DNA from: Thermoplasmata archaeon
GTDB lineage: Archaea; Thermoplasmatota; Thermoplasmata; Thermoplasmatales; Thermoplasmataceae
DNA length: 31,263 bases
NCBI GenBank assembly: GCA_021850505.1
Contig: JAJZLW010000057.1
Coordinates: 1-31,263, forward strand
Direction of reading: 5' to 3'
Below are positions 7,512 to 15,547 of the stretch, piece by piece. The stretch's first letter is position 1; the number at the start of each line of letters is the position of its first letter. Under the pieces are notes generated by a model, which worked only from the letters and a program-made list of their open reading frames with translations, had not been told where the DNA came from and ran no database searches. Both the position numbers and the translations under genes were made by a program.

Positions 7512-8939
7512 ATGACGGACGTGGATGAATCAACGCTGCTGCTTGTGGCAAACCTTAGAGTTGACTCAGATTCTAATAAAAGCTCAAGAAAAGTAAGTCT
7601 TTTAGATGGTATAACTTTTAAATTACAGGAGGGAGAAACTGTAGGTATTATAGGCGAATCAGGCAGCGGGAAAAGCCTGCTGCTTAAGGCAATACTGGGT
7701 ATGGTAAAAACGAGCGCAGGAGCGGCATATTTCGCAGCTCCACTCGACGCAATGAAAAAGGCAGCATCACTTGAAGAAAGATATAAGGGTGAGCTTCCGG
7801 AAAATGGTAATGAACGATCTGAGTTGTTACAACTTAGATCCAATTACTCTATTTCTGGCAGGCAAACAGGCACGATTAGAAAGATAAAGAAAAACATTCA
7901 GGTTGTATTTCAGGACCCAAGAACATCACTTGATCCAAAGAAGACTGTTTGGGAGGCTATTGCTGAATCATTCAAGAGGGCAACTGATCTCACAGATTCA
8001 GAGATTGAGGCAAGAGTAAAGGAGGCATCATCAGCAGCCGGCTTAAGGGAGAGCGATCTTGTAAAGTATCCACAGGAGCTGGGGGTTGAACAGATGCAGA
8101 TAGTCAACATTATCCGCACGATATCAGTTGAACCAAGAATTGCAATACTTGATGATCCAACTTCAGCAATGGATACCTCGGCGCAGGCGCAGATACTTAA
8201 CACCCTGAGGGATTATCAGTACGCGAGAGGGGTTTCCTATCTGGTTGCCTCAAACGATCTGAATGCAATTCGGGTGCTTTCAGATAGGGTAATAGTACTT
8301 TACAATGGGAGAGTAATGGAATACTCCTCAACGCTGAACATATACACTGGGATGCTACATCCTTTCACCAAGATGCTGATTGCTAATTCTTTATCTCTCC
8401 AGACTCCCAGAAGTTCCCTGGATAATGCATTAAGCGATCATGTCCCGTTAAATACATCACTGCCGAGGGGATGCATCTTTCATACCCGGTGCCCGGTTGC
8501 ATTCAAAGACTGCGGCTGGTCTCCGTCAGAGCTGAAGGATCTTATACTTGAGGTGCTGATTGTAAACAGGAAAGCTACGCTGAGCCTGTTCCCTCCTTAT
8601 AAGGATGTACGTTCGGTGGACGACGCGGATGAGATACACATAACATTTGAGGGGAATTCAAGGGTTTCATACGAATTTGTTGAGGAACTGAACAGGCTGA
8701 TAGAAGCCAGATCTATGCTGGAAGGCGGAAGGAGGCTGGAAGCCGTTAAAAGCATTGAACTGTCTCCGGCCGGGGATGATGTTATTATAAAGGTCAGGAA
8801 ATCCCAGACTCCACCACTTATGGAGGTCAGACCGGGACATTTTGCTGCATGCTTCCAGTATGGGGGTATTGAAGAGGAACCAAAAGATGAGCCTGGAAAG
8901 CCCCAGGAAGAAAAGGCACCTGAAGCATCTAACGATTAG
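7512..8939 (+). CDS. ABC transporter ATPase, DppF-like, with degenerate signature, Walker B Asp and H-loop Asn
   Basis: This 475-residue second ATPase starts at an ATG behind a strong GGAGGAT, one base after the previous stop. Walker A (GESGSGKS, 48-55) and the Q-loop (VVFQDPRTSLDP, Gln134) are normal. The signature is YPQELGVEQMQ (186-196) where YPxELSGGMRQ is expected. The catalytic Glu after Walker B is Asp215 (ILDDPTSAMD). The H-loop histidine is Asn248 (ASNDL). In the C-terminal domain three cysteines (321, 327, 334) keep the x5/x6 spacing of its partner, but the fourth follows only after 112 residues, so a roughly 95-residue segment is inserted there. A short acidic, proline-rich tail ends the protein. 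It should pair with the preceding ATPase. Confidence 0.85.
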   Translation: MTDVDESTLLLVANLRVDSDSNKSSRKVSLLDGITFKLQEGETVGIIGESGSGKSLLLKAILGMVKTSAGAAYFAAPLDAMKKAASLEERYKGELPENGNERSELLQLRSNYSISGRQTGTIRKIKKNIQVVFQDPRTSLDPKKTVWEAIAESFKRATDLTDSEIEARVKEASSAAGLRESDLVKYPQELGVEQMQIVNIIRTISVEPRIAILDDPTSAMDTSAQAQILNTLRDYQYARGVSYLVASNDLNAIRVLSDRVIVLYNGRVMEYSSTLNIYTGMLHPFTKMLIANSLSLQTPRSSLDNALSDHVPLNTSLPRGCIFHTRCPVAFKDCGWSPSELKDLILEVLIVNRKATLSLFPPYKDVRSVDDADEIHITFEGNSRVSYEFVEELNRLIEARSMLEGGRRLEAVKSIELSPAGDDVIIKVRKSQTPPLMEVRPGHFAACFQYGGIEEEPKDEPGKPQEEKAPEASND

Positions 8940-8995
8940 TCTTTAAGAAGCACCGACCTTCGACAATTGAGCAGGTTGCTCTTTCCAGGAAGAAA

Positions 8996-9805
8996 TTAGA
9001 TCACGTTTATCCTGAATTGCTGCATAAGCTTCATTTCCCAGGCACGTTCAAAGTATTTCTGAATTGCTTTTCTCCCTTTTTCGCCAAAATCAGGTGTAAG
9101 TTCGTTGACATACATTTTGACAAACTTTCTTTCGAGTTCGAGATCACTGTACCTGGCATACTTCATTGAATACCTGAGTGCGTCATTCTCATTTTCTAAA
9201 CCATACTTGATTGATCTTCTGAAATCATCCATGAAACCATTTATTTCTTTTTCTGAAAGCTTGGATGAAGCTGCATTGAAACCCAATGGAATTGGTAATC
9301 CCGGTGCGTAAGAATTCCAATGGCTATAAAGATCGCCAACTTTTATCAACCCCTTATTCTGATATGTCAATTGCTCATCGTGAATGATTATCCCGGCGTC
9401 AGCCTGGCCATCCAGCACGGCAGGAACTATCAGATCAAATCTAATAACCTTAAACTCTCTCGGGGGTGGCATAAACATCCTGTAAAGGTTGTGGGATGAG
9501 GTCAATTCACCGGGAGTGGCTATAACCGCTTCTTTAAGGTCAATCTCTTTTTTTGCAACAACTATTGGTCCATAAGAGATACCGAAGCTTGCACCAGCTG
9601 AAGTCAGGTGATATGCATTACTTGTACGGGCATAAGCCGGTGCAGACATGGCTGTAATTTCATATTTTGCAGACAAAGCATCCTGGTTAAGTGCTTCTAT
9701 ATCTTTTATTACCTGATCGTAATCAAAATGCGTCGGTATTTTTTTCTCGAACATGCCATAGAACATGAACGAATCATCCGGATCTGGAGTGTGTGCAACT
9801 TTCAT
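8996..9805 (-). CDS. mqnD: MqnD-like 1,4-dihydroxy-6-naphthoate synthase family protein
   Basis: This 269-residue protein matches the DUF178/MqnD family, which acts in the futalosine route to menaquinone by converting cyclic dehypoxanthinyl futalosine. Visible motifs are HTPDPDDSFMFYG near the N-terminus (family SPCPNDTF), TSAGASFGISYGPIVV at 68-83, and IHDEQLTY at 141-148, where His142 corresponds to the general base known in the Thermus enzyme. GLPIPLGFN at about 170 also fits. Its fold is that of periplasmic binding proteins, so a different ligand is possible. No other mqn gene is in the window. It ends 57 bases from the convergent ABC operon and is divergent from carbamate kinase. Confidence 0.75.
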   Translation of the reverse strand: MKVAHTPDPDDSFMFYGMFEKKIPTHFDYDQVIKDIEALNQDALSAKYEITAMSAPAYARTSNAYHLTSAGASFGISYGPIVVAKKEIDLKEAVIATPGELTSSHNLYRMFMPPPREFKVIRFDLIVPAVLDGQADAGIIIHDEQLTYQNKGLIKVGDLYSHWNSYAPGLPIPLGFNAASSKLSEKEINGFMDDFRRSIKYGLENENDALRYSMKYARYSDLELERKFVKMYVNELTPDFGEKGRKAIQKYFERAWEMKLMQQFRINVI

Positions 9806-9890
9806 GACCCCTAATTTCTTGATCAGATAGTAATTTATCCATTCTTGAACAGTTTAAATATTCGGGGTTGATACACTCAACCTTGATTTT

Positions 9891-10826
9891 ATGGAAAGGA
9901 TCTTAATTGCACTGGGTGGTAATGCACTCCTTCAGAAGGGGGATTCCCCTACTTTCGATTCACAGGTTAAGAGAGCAACGGAGGCGTTTGAAAAACTCTC
10001 TCTGGTGATACCGGATCATGAAATCCTGATAACACATGGCAATGGACCACAGGTGGGGAACATATTGATCCAGAATGAGGTGGCTGCTGGAACTGTTCCA
10101 CCTATGCCGCTAGATGTGTGCGGATCGATGTCGCAGGGTCTCATTTCGCAAATCCTGATGACTGCTTACGAGGATGTCAGAACCAGAATCGGTCTCTCAA
10201 AAGAATCTATTTCCGTATTCACACGTACGATTGTGAACGCAGAAGACCCTGCTTTTCGCACTCCATCAAAACCTATCGGCCCTTTCTACACAGAAGAGGA
10301 TGCCAGAAAGCTCATGAAAACACGTCATTGGGCAATGAAGGATGATTCAGGAAGAGGATGGAGGAGACTTGTTCCATCACCAGCCCCTGTGGAGATCGTC
10401 GAAAAAAGGGTCATAATAAACCTCCTGAGGGAAAACTTTCTTCCGGTGAGTACAGGTGGTGGTGGCACTCCAATGATTAGAAAAGATGGAAGGCTGATAG
10501 GTGTTGAGGCTGTTATAGACAAGGATCTTGCTTCATCGGTTCTGGCTTCAAGCACGGGTTGTTCCAGGCTTTTGATCTTGACAGATGTCAAGAATGCGTT
10601 CATTAATTACGGGAAACCAGAGCAAAAGGCTATTGATCATATTTCAGTTGACCAGATAGCCCAGTACTATAGCGAAAAACAGTTCGGTGGCGGCAGCATG
10701 GGACCAAAGGTCATGGCGGCGATAAATTTCATCAGGAACGGAGGAACTGTGGCAAACATTACATCGATCGAAAACTGCCTTGACGCGCTAAACGGGGAGT
10801 CAGGAACAATAATTACGAGGTCCTGA
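9891..10826 (+). CDS. arcC: Carbamate kinase
   Basis: The 311-residue protein has the family N-terminus ILIALGGNALLQKG, then ITHGNGPQVGN near 48-58, STGGGGTPM and the late GGGSMGPKVMAA segment, all typical of the amino-acid kinase fold in carbamate kinases. The enzyme makes ATP from carbamoyl phosphate and ADP, usually at the end of arginine or citrulline breakdown, or runs in reverse to make carbamoyl phosphate. No arginine deiminase or ornithine carbamoyltransferase gene is nearby. TTTAAATA at 9853-9860, 31-38 bases before the ATG, is a likely TATA box giving a very short leader. Its 3' end overlaps the convergent phosphoribosyltransferase gene by 14 bases. Confidence 0.95.
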   Translation: MERILIALGGNALLQKGDSPTFDSQVKRATEAFEKLSLVIPDHEILITHGNGPQVGNILIQNEVAAGTVPPMPLDVCGSMSQGLISQILMTAYEDVRTRIGLSKESISVFTRTIVNAEDPAFRTPSKPIGPFYTEEDARKLMKTRHWAMKDDSGRGWRRLVPSPAPVEIVEKRVIINLLRENFLPVSTGGGGTPMIRKDGRLIGVEAVIDKDLASSVLASSTGCSRLLILTDVKNAFINYGKPEQKAIDHISVDQIAQYYSEKQFGGGSMGPKVMAAINFIRNGGTVANITSIENCLDALNGESGTIITRS

Positions 10827-11466
10827 TTATACGCCATTTCTGGTTATTCCGAAAAACTTTACCAGACTGCCTGAAATTTGAAAGCAGATCCTGGAGGAGT
10901 TGCCTCGAGATATTTAGATCAAAGTTGCTCGCCAGAAGAGTAATTATCTCCTCTTCTGTGTGTTCACCGATCATTGCTTTGTCCAGCAGACGGAGGACGT
11001 CCTCATAGATATTCCATGGGAATATAAACCATGTCCATTCCTTGTTGCTAACTTCAGTCGCGTAATAATCCGGTTTAAACGAAGAATGGTCTATGTGCAA
11101 CATCGTTGCGGTCTTAACTTCTTCCGGGCCAAGCTTCTTGATGAAATCAGATGCAAGTTTCATACTCTTTCCAGTATCGGTGATATCGTCTACAATGAGT
11201 ACAGATCGATTCTTAACCGGTATTGTTGGATCCTCGCGGATCTTTGCTGTCGCATCCTTTGAGGCAGTTATTCCCCAGTGCTCCGTTTTAATTGTGTAAA
11301 GATCCTTGATCCACAGGTAGTCAGAGAGAAGTCTTCCTGGAACCAAGCCCCCGCGTGAAAGAGCAATTATTATCTCCGGGCTGTATGAATTAACAATTTC
11401 CTTCCTGATAGAAAGGCACCAGTCTACGATTTCGTTCCATGAAACTAATCTTGCTTTAAATTCCAT
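10813..11466 (-). CDS. Purine-type phosphoribosyltransferase with extra C-terminal helical segment
   Basis: This 217-residue protein contains the PRPP-binding motif VLIVDDITDTGKS (89-101) and the upstream ALSRGGLVPGR loop (35-45), as in archaeal xanthine/hypoxanthine-guanine phosphoribosyltransferases that salvage purine bases. The base specificity cannot be read. The catalytic domain ends near 160. About 55 further residues are charged and helical, with a terminal KVFRNNQKWRI strand-like end, resembling a small winged-helix domain. The frame opens at a TTG at 11508, but the ATG at 11466 is preferred. It has no Shine-Dalgarno, while AAAATATTA lies 24-32 bases upstream, fitting leaderless transcription. 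Confidence 0.85.
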   Translation of the reverse strand: MEFKARLVSWNEIVDWCLSIRKEIVNSYSPEIIIALSRGGLVPGRLLSDYLWIKDLYTIKTEHWGITASKDATAKIREDPTIPVKNRSVLIVDDITDTGKSMKLASDFIKKLGPEEVKTATMLHIDHSSFKPDYYATEVSNKEWTWFIFPWNIYEDVLRLLDKAMIGEHTEEEIITLLASNFDLNISRQLLQDLLSNFRQSGKVFRNNQKWRIIRTS

Positions 11467-11489
11467 TGGAAGGCGATAGCTGGATCGGT

Positions 11490-11498
11490 TAATATTTT
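11490..11498 (-). promoter_or_regulatory. TATA-like box of the phosphoribosyltransferase gene
   Basis: On the minus strand AAAATATTA lies 24-32 bases before the ATG at 11466. This is the usual archaeal TATA distance if transcription begins at or next to the start codon. No Shine-Dalgarno is present, which agrees with a leaderless message. Confidence 0.4.
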
Positions 11499-11553
11499 GT
11501 CGCACCAATTGTTAGTGCCCAATGCATTTAGAAATATCTGGAGCCACAGATAA

Positions 11554-11572
11554 ATAATACGAAAAGTATTAT
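11554..11572. promoter_or_regulatory. Inverted repeat in the SPFH promoter region
   Basis: ATAATAC and GTATTAT are perfect 7-base arms around GAAAA. The repeat lies 23-41 bases before the SPFH gene's ATG, overlapping where its TATA box should be, in the gap between divergent genes. It is a candidate operator. AT-rich composition lowers confidence. Confidence 0.3.
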
Positions 11573-11594
11573 ACTTGAGCTATAATAGAGGTCC

Positions 11595-12425
11595 ATGAGT
11601 TCGGTTGGTTACGCAGAGATAGCGCTGCTGGTATTTGTTATCCTTGTTGTTGCGATAATATTCCTTTCAGGGCTTCACATATTAAAGGAGTGGGAAAGGG
11701 CAATTGTACTTACCCTTGGTAGGTTTGCAGGAATAAAGGGTCCGGGTATAATTTTCGTTATGCCAATTGTAAGCAGGATCCAGAAAGTGTCCACAAGGAT
11801 ACAGGCAGTTGCATTCAAGACAGAGGCGTCATTCACCCAGGATAACGTTCCAGTGAATATTGATGCTGTTATGTATTTCCAGATAGTCGATCCAAAGAAG
11901 GTTGTTCTTAACATTGAGAACTACATAACAGGAACGAATCTTGCTGCACAGACCACAATAAGAGAAGTCGTTGGGAGATATACATTTGATGAGGTGCTGT
12001 CAGAAAGAGAAAAAATAGGCGGCGCAGCTAGGGAAATCATAGATGAGAAGACTGAACACTGGGGAGTGAAGGTGTCCGCAGTCGAGATCAGAGATGTTCA
12101 GGTTCCTCAGAGCATGCAGGAAGCGATGTCAAGGCAGGCGAGTGCAGAGAGAGAAAGAAGATCAAGGGTTACACTCGCCCTGGCAGAGGTTGAAGCTGCT
12201 CAAAAAATGGTGGAGGCTTCCAACCAGTATTCAACAAATCCTATTGCTTTCCAGCTAAGGTGGATGAACATACTGTATGAAATTGGCCTGGAGGGAAAAG
12301 GAACACTCATGATGATACCAATAGATGCAATGCAGGCTGGTGCATTTTCACCTCTGTCTGCACTTGGTATGAAGGGTGTTGCTCAGGGCAATGATGCCCC
12401 ACTCAAAAAAACTACAACGCAGTAA
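11595..12425 (+). CDS. SPFH/stomatin-like membrane protein (slipin)
   Basis: The 276-residue protein has one N-terminal transmembrane segment (about 8-29), then the SPFH/band-7 domain. The conserved KEWERAIVLTLGRF entry and the GPGIIFVMPIV segment are clear, followed by a helical, alanine- and glutamate-rich region (RQASAERERRSRVTLALAEVE near 180-200) typical of stomatin oligomerisation. Such proteins form large membrane-associated rings or scaffolds and usually sit beside an NfeD-type partner. No NfeD gene adjoins here. The Shine-Dalgarno (AGAGGT) is very close to the ATG and weak. The 3' end overlaps the convergent rsmA gene by 14 bases. Confidence 0.9.
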   Translation: MSSVGYAEIALLVFVILVVAIIFLSGLHILKEWERAIVLTLGRFAGIKGPGIIFVMPIVSRIQKVSTRIQAVAFKTEASFTQDNVPVNIDAVMYFQIVDPKKVVLNIENYITGTNLAAQTTIREVVGRYTFDEVLSEREKIGGAAREIIDEKTEHWGVKVSAVEIRDVQVPQSMQEAMSRQASAERERRSRVTLALAEVEAAQKMVEASNQYSTNPIAFQLRWMNILYEIGLEGKGTLMMIPIDAMQAGAFSPLSALGMKGVAQGNDAPLKKTTTQ

Positions 12426-13161
12426 TTTCATGGAGTGACGTGCACAGTTCCATGAATTCTTTCATGGAAAGTGTTTCTGCCCTTCTATCTCCATATTTTT
12501 CGGGAGCATCGGGATAGATAGTCTTGATCTTTTTTCTTCTTGATGAAAACAATCGTCTGATAACTCCATCAGCGAATTCTATGGGAATTGTATTGTGAAG
12601 CGGTTTTGGTGTTATTTTAATAATTGCAGAGTCAACCCCTGGAACCGGGTCAAAGAAGGATTTCGGTACAGTACGCAGATATTTTACAGAGGAACGAAGG
12701 TTCAGTGAATACGTGAGCCTGCCAGCCCCCTCTGTACCTGGAAGTGCAGCAGCCTTGTCTGCAAATTCCTTCTGAACCATCAATACAGCCTCTTTGAAGT
12801 CGTATTTGATAACCTGAAATATTATTGGCGCGGTTATAAAATATGGTATGTTCCCAATGATGGCATCGAAGCTTCTGGGAGATAATTTCAGGAAGTCTTC
12901 TTTAATTATGTGGAGCTGTCCACTGGAAATTCTTTCCGAAAATAATGCGTTCAGGACCTCAACATTTCTATGATCAGGTTCAACTGCATCGACGTGAAAG
13001 TTCCTCTGCAAAAGGATATGGGTGAGAAACCCTTCCCCGGCGCCGATTTCAAGTAAATTACTAAAACCTCCGGGAATCTGATCGGCCTCGAATTCAGCTA
13101 TTTCCTTGTTTTTGAGATATACCTGTCCAAATCTCTTAGTATACTGTATTTTGCCGGTCAT
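12412..13161 (-). CDS. rsmA: 16S rRNA adenine dimethyltransferase RsmA/KsgA/Dim1
   Basis: This enzyme dimethylates two adjacent adenines in the 3' hairpin of 16S rRNA during small-subunit maturation. The 249-residue protein, normal in length, shows SAM motif I as LEIGAGEGFLT (37-47), the acidic EPDHRN of motif II (61-66), and the catalytic motif IV as NIPYFIT (104-110), a variant of NLPY. It is the last gene of the ten-gene minus-strand run. Its ATG overlaps the DUF655 stop as ATGA, implying coupled translation. Pairing of this gene with DUF655, rpoF and eL21 is a conserved archaeal arrangement. Confidence 0.95.
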   Translation of the reverse strand: MTGKIQYTKRFGQVYLKNKEIAEFEADQIPGGFSNLLEIGAGEGFLTHILLQRNFHVDAVEPDHRNVEVLNALFSERISSGQLHIIKEDFLKLSPRSFDAIIGNIPYFITAPIIFQVIKYDFKEAVLMVQKEFADKAAALPGTEGAGRLTYSLNLRSSVKYLRTVPKSFFDPVPGVDSAIIKITPKPLHNTIPIEFADGVIRRLFSSRRKKIKTIYPDAPEKYGDRRAETLSMKEFMELCTSLHEITAL

Positions 13162-13715
13162 TGCGAGACGAACAGACGATGCTTCTGCGCCCTGTCACTC
13201 AATTCCTCGACGATCCTGGCAGCAAGCATCTTTTGCGGATTATGAATGGTTTTTACCCTTTCGACCAGGTCAGCGAAAGATTCAAATTTCTTTTTCTTGC
13301 GCTCGTCGAGTATGTTCCACATGGTCTTGTTTCCGAGGCCGGGCAAAAGTTCAAGTGAATGCATCCTTGCATTTATGGGCTGTGCGTTGTTGAAAAAATC
13401 AACAAAAAACTTTTCTCTCTCGTTGATTATGCTCTCGAGTATAAACGGCAACTCATTTTCAGCTGCATTTGTAAGTTCCCGGTAAGATATCCTTCTCTTG
13501 ACAGATAATATCTTTACACGCAGTTCCGGGTTTTTTCCAATGTATACCTTCTCCCCTACGGATATGACTGCATTGTTCTTCGGTATAAGTTCAAGAAGCT
13601 TGAATTCCTCTGACCCAATTGAAATAACGAGGGGGCTCTTATGGTAGGCTTTCTCATCAGGTCTTCCAGAGACAAGATAATCCAGTACGAAGGCAAACTC
13701 CTCCATTTCAGGCAT
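13158..13715 (-). CDS. DUF655 family protein (probable RNA-binding protein)
   Basis: This is a conserved archaeal protein of 185 aa and unknown exact role. The N-terminal part (FAFVLDYL at about 5-12 and the beta-rich stretch to about 90) looks like an OB/S1-like fold. The C-terminal half holds LLPGLGNKTMWNIL near 127-140, a helix-hairpin-helix motif that binds nucleic acid. It always sits near rpoF and rsmA in archaea, pointing to RNA or ribosome biogenesis. The frame opens at a GTG at 13730, but the ATG at 13715 follows GGAGTGA and overlaps the rpoF end, so it is the better start. Confidence 0.85.
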   Translation of the reverse strand: MPEMEEFAFVLDYLVSGRPDEKAYHKSPLVISIGSEEFKLLELIPKNNAVISVGEKVYIGKNPELRVKILSVKRRISYRELTNAAENELPFILESIINEREKFFVDFFNNAQPINARMHSLELLPGLGNKTMWNILDERKKKKFESFADLVERVKTIHNPQKMLAARIVEELSDRAQKHRLFVSQ

Positions 13716-13719
13716 GAGC

Positions 13720-14034
13720 TCACTCCACAATGCCTTTGATTATATCGATTATCTTTGAAAGTTTCTCGTCAGTTAAATTGAGAGAATAGGAATTCAGTAT
13801 GACCATAAGCGTTTCCCTGCTTCTGGGTACGAGATCTATTATCTTTACTATGACCTTCTCATTAAGGCCTTCTATGGCTGATAGATCCTTATAGGCCTTC
13901 TTAACATCCGCCGGCTTCATTGAATGGAATTTTTCGGTATATTCAAGCCCCTGCTTCTCTATAGCTGTTGAAGGCTCATTTTCGGAGAGCAGTTCAAATG
14001 CCTCTGTTATTGTCAAATATTTATATTCAGCCAA
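13720..14034 (-). CDS. rpoF: DNA-directed RNA polymerase subunit F (Rpo4/RpoF)
   Basis: The 104-residue protein is the archaeal counterpart of Rpb4. With subunit E it forms the stalk of RNA polymerase. The helical HRDC-like C-terminal part (KVIVKIIDLVPRSRETLMVIL, about 60-80) is typical. The only plausible start is the TTG at 14034, which has GAGGTG seven bases before it. No ATG occurs in frame nearby. The 35-base gap from eL21 contains AT-rich TATA-like sequence (AATTATATAT) that might give an internal promoter. The gene is followed by DUF655 with overlapping ends. Confidence 0.93.
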   Translation of the reverse strand: MAEYKYLTITEAFELLSENEPSTAIEKQGLEYTEKFHSMKPADVKKAYKDLSAIEGLNEKVIVKIIDLVPRSRETLMVILNSYSLNLTDEKLSKIIDIIKGIVE

Positions 14035-14069
14035 AATTTTACACCTCGTGATATATAATTATCTATAAT

Positions 14070-14375
14070 TTAGGCTTTTCCTATCTCAATCTTTCGGAGA
14101 TGCACAGGTAAAGCAATTATAGTTTTCCGGACGGTTCCAACTTTTAAATCGAGAAGATAACTTTCACCCTGTTTGCCCTTCACAACCGCAGTTTTGCCCT
14201 GAAAATTATGGAAGGGCATACCTCGGTGCTCGGATGGATTGATATTAATCGCTACATAATCACCGATCTCAAATCCCTTTACTAGGTCATTAACCTTGGG
14301 AAAACCTCTCTCCTTGATTGATTTTGTCATCTTCATCCTTGAACCTGATCTTGGACCATGTGACATTTTTGCCAT
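14070..14375 (-). CDS. rpl21e: Large-subunit ribosomal protein eL21
   Basis: This 101-residue basic protein shows the eL21 features: an N-terminal SHGPRSGSR segment, GDYVAININPSEHRGMPFHNF at about 41-61, then the FQGKTAVVKGKQGESY beta region. Eukaryote-type L21 is found only in archaea and eukaryotes. The start is the ATG at 14375 behind GGAGG at a spacing of 7. A second ATG three codons in is also possible. It lies two bases after the pus10 stop and leads the conserved eL21-rpoF-DUF655-rsmA block. Confidence 0.96.
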   Translation of the reverse strand: MAKMSHGPRSGSRMKMTKSIKERGFPKVNDLVKGFEIGDYVAININPSEHRGMPFHNFQGKTAVVKGKQGESYLLDLKVGTVRKTIIALPVHLRKIEIGKA

Positions 14376-14377
14376 TT

Positions 14378-15541
14378 TTATTCCTCCGTTTTTATGTCCG
14401 TTACATCGAGAGTAGCAACCCTGAGGTCAGATCCGTAAAGGGACGAAAGACTTGGATTGGTCCTCCCTCCGTCACCGGTAACAAGCTCTTTTATGTATGT
14501 CCCGGCTTCAGCTGTTATCTCTATTATTGCCTGGTTCTCATCCAGTCTAACTGTGCGTGCGTTCTTTACTGTTCTTTCCCTGATCAGATCTGCTCTTCGA
14601 TGGGATACCCTTAATGGAGTTCTTTGATAAATAACTTTGCCGGTTATCTGCGATATGACGGATTGCATGAGTTCTCTGTTGATTGGTTCACCTGCAGTGA
14701 CAGATACCATGTAGGTTTTGTCGTGACGGGATTCTTTGACCTCTGCCACCTCATCTCTGGACACAAAGTGCAGGCCGGATATTTCTATTGTTTTAGATGA
14801 GTTCACTTTTCTCGCTATTTCATTCAAGTCGATCGATCTCTTCTCAGGCGATGAAAGCTCCAAAACGAAGGACCTTCCACTTCCAAGCATAAGGACATCA
14901 ACGTCCTCGCGGCCAGCTGCATGCAAATAAAAATTTGTTGCTCCGCTTGCCTCAGCAGCCGGCTTTCCTATTATCTCCTCAACGGATGTCTGGATAGAAT
15001 CGTCAACCCAACGTGTCTGCGGTATACCGCGGACAAGTTTTTTGTACTTTCCCCGGATATATAGACTCTTTATCCACTTCCTGTAACTTAAATAATCCAG
15101 ACTAACGGTTATTATGATATCAGGATTAGAAAGATCTACCTCCTTTCTCAGAAGGGTAAAGAGCACTTTTCCGAATTCCCTGTTGAATTCCTTCTTTATG
15201 CTCTCATATGAGTTGAAAGGTGAAGCGATTTCCTTTTCCGTTTCAAGAATTGAGGCACTTGCTTCTGATCCAACGAGAAATGATGAAAATTCATATTTTT
15301 CAAGGTCACCCTTCACTACTTTCCCCAATTCATTCAGTTGCGCGAATAAACCGTGGCATAGTGAACAGCTCTTTTCATCGACAGGGTTTAAATTGATTCC
15401 AATGGCAGAAGCAGTGAAAATTATCTTTTCGCCCCTTTCCGGGTTGGTAAGACCGTGACCGACTTTAGCAAATATCCTTCCGATGCAGCGTGTACAAATA
15501 TTCGAGGAACCTATTTTTTCAAGTTCCTCTCGAAGATCCAT
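14378..15541 (-). CDS. pus10: tRNA pseudouridine synthase Pus10
   Basis: Archaeal Pus10 makes pseudouridine at tRNA positions 54 and 55. The 387-residue protein has an N-terminal zinc site (Cys16, Cys19, Cys59, Cys62), a middle THUMP-like region (about 70-190), and the catalytic domain with GREDVDVLMLGSGR (210-223), which holds the active-site aspartate. The C-terminal EAGTYIKELVTGDGGRTNPS also fits the family. It starts six bases after the rpoP stop and ends two bases before eL21, so it links the exosome part of the run to the ribosomal part. An incoming Shine-Dalgarno is weak. Confidence 0.93.
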   Translation of the reverse strand: MDLREELEKIGSSNICTRCIGRIFAKVGHGLTNPERGEKIIFTASAIGINLNPVDEKSCSLCHGLFAQLNELGKVVKGDLEKYEFSSFLVGSEASASILETEKEIASPFNSYESIKKEFNREFGKVLFTLLRKEVDLSNPDIIITVSLDYLSYRKWIKSLYIRGKYKKLVRGIPQTRWVDDSIQTSVEEIIGKPAAEASGATNFYLHAAGREDVDVLMLGSGRSFVLELSSPEKRSIDLNEIARKVNSSKTIEISGLHFVSRDEVAEVKESRHDKTYMVSVTAGEPINRELMQSVISQITGKVIYQRTPLRVSHRRADLIRERTVKNARTVRLDENQAIIEITAEAGTYIKELVTGDGGRTNPSLSSLYGSDLRVATLDVTDIKTEE

Positions 15542-15547
15542 GAGAAA

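Noticed and set aside
11467..11508. TTG extension of the phosphoribosyltransferase
   Set aside because: The extension runs through a TATA-like box placed correctly for the ATG at 11466, and no Shine-Dalgarno precedes the TTG.
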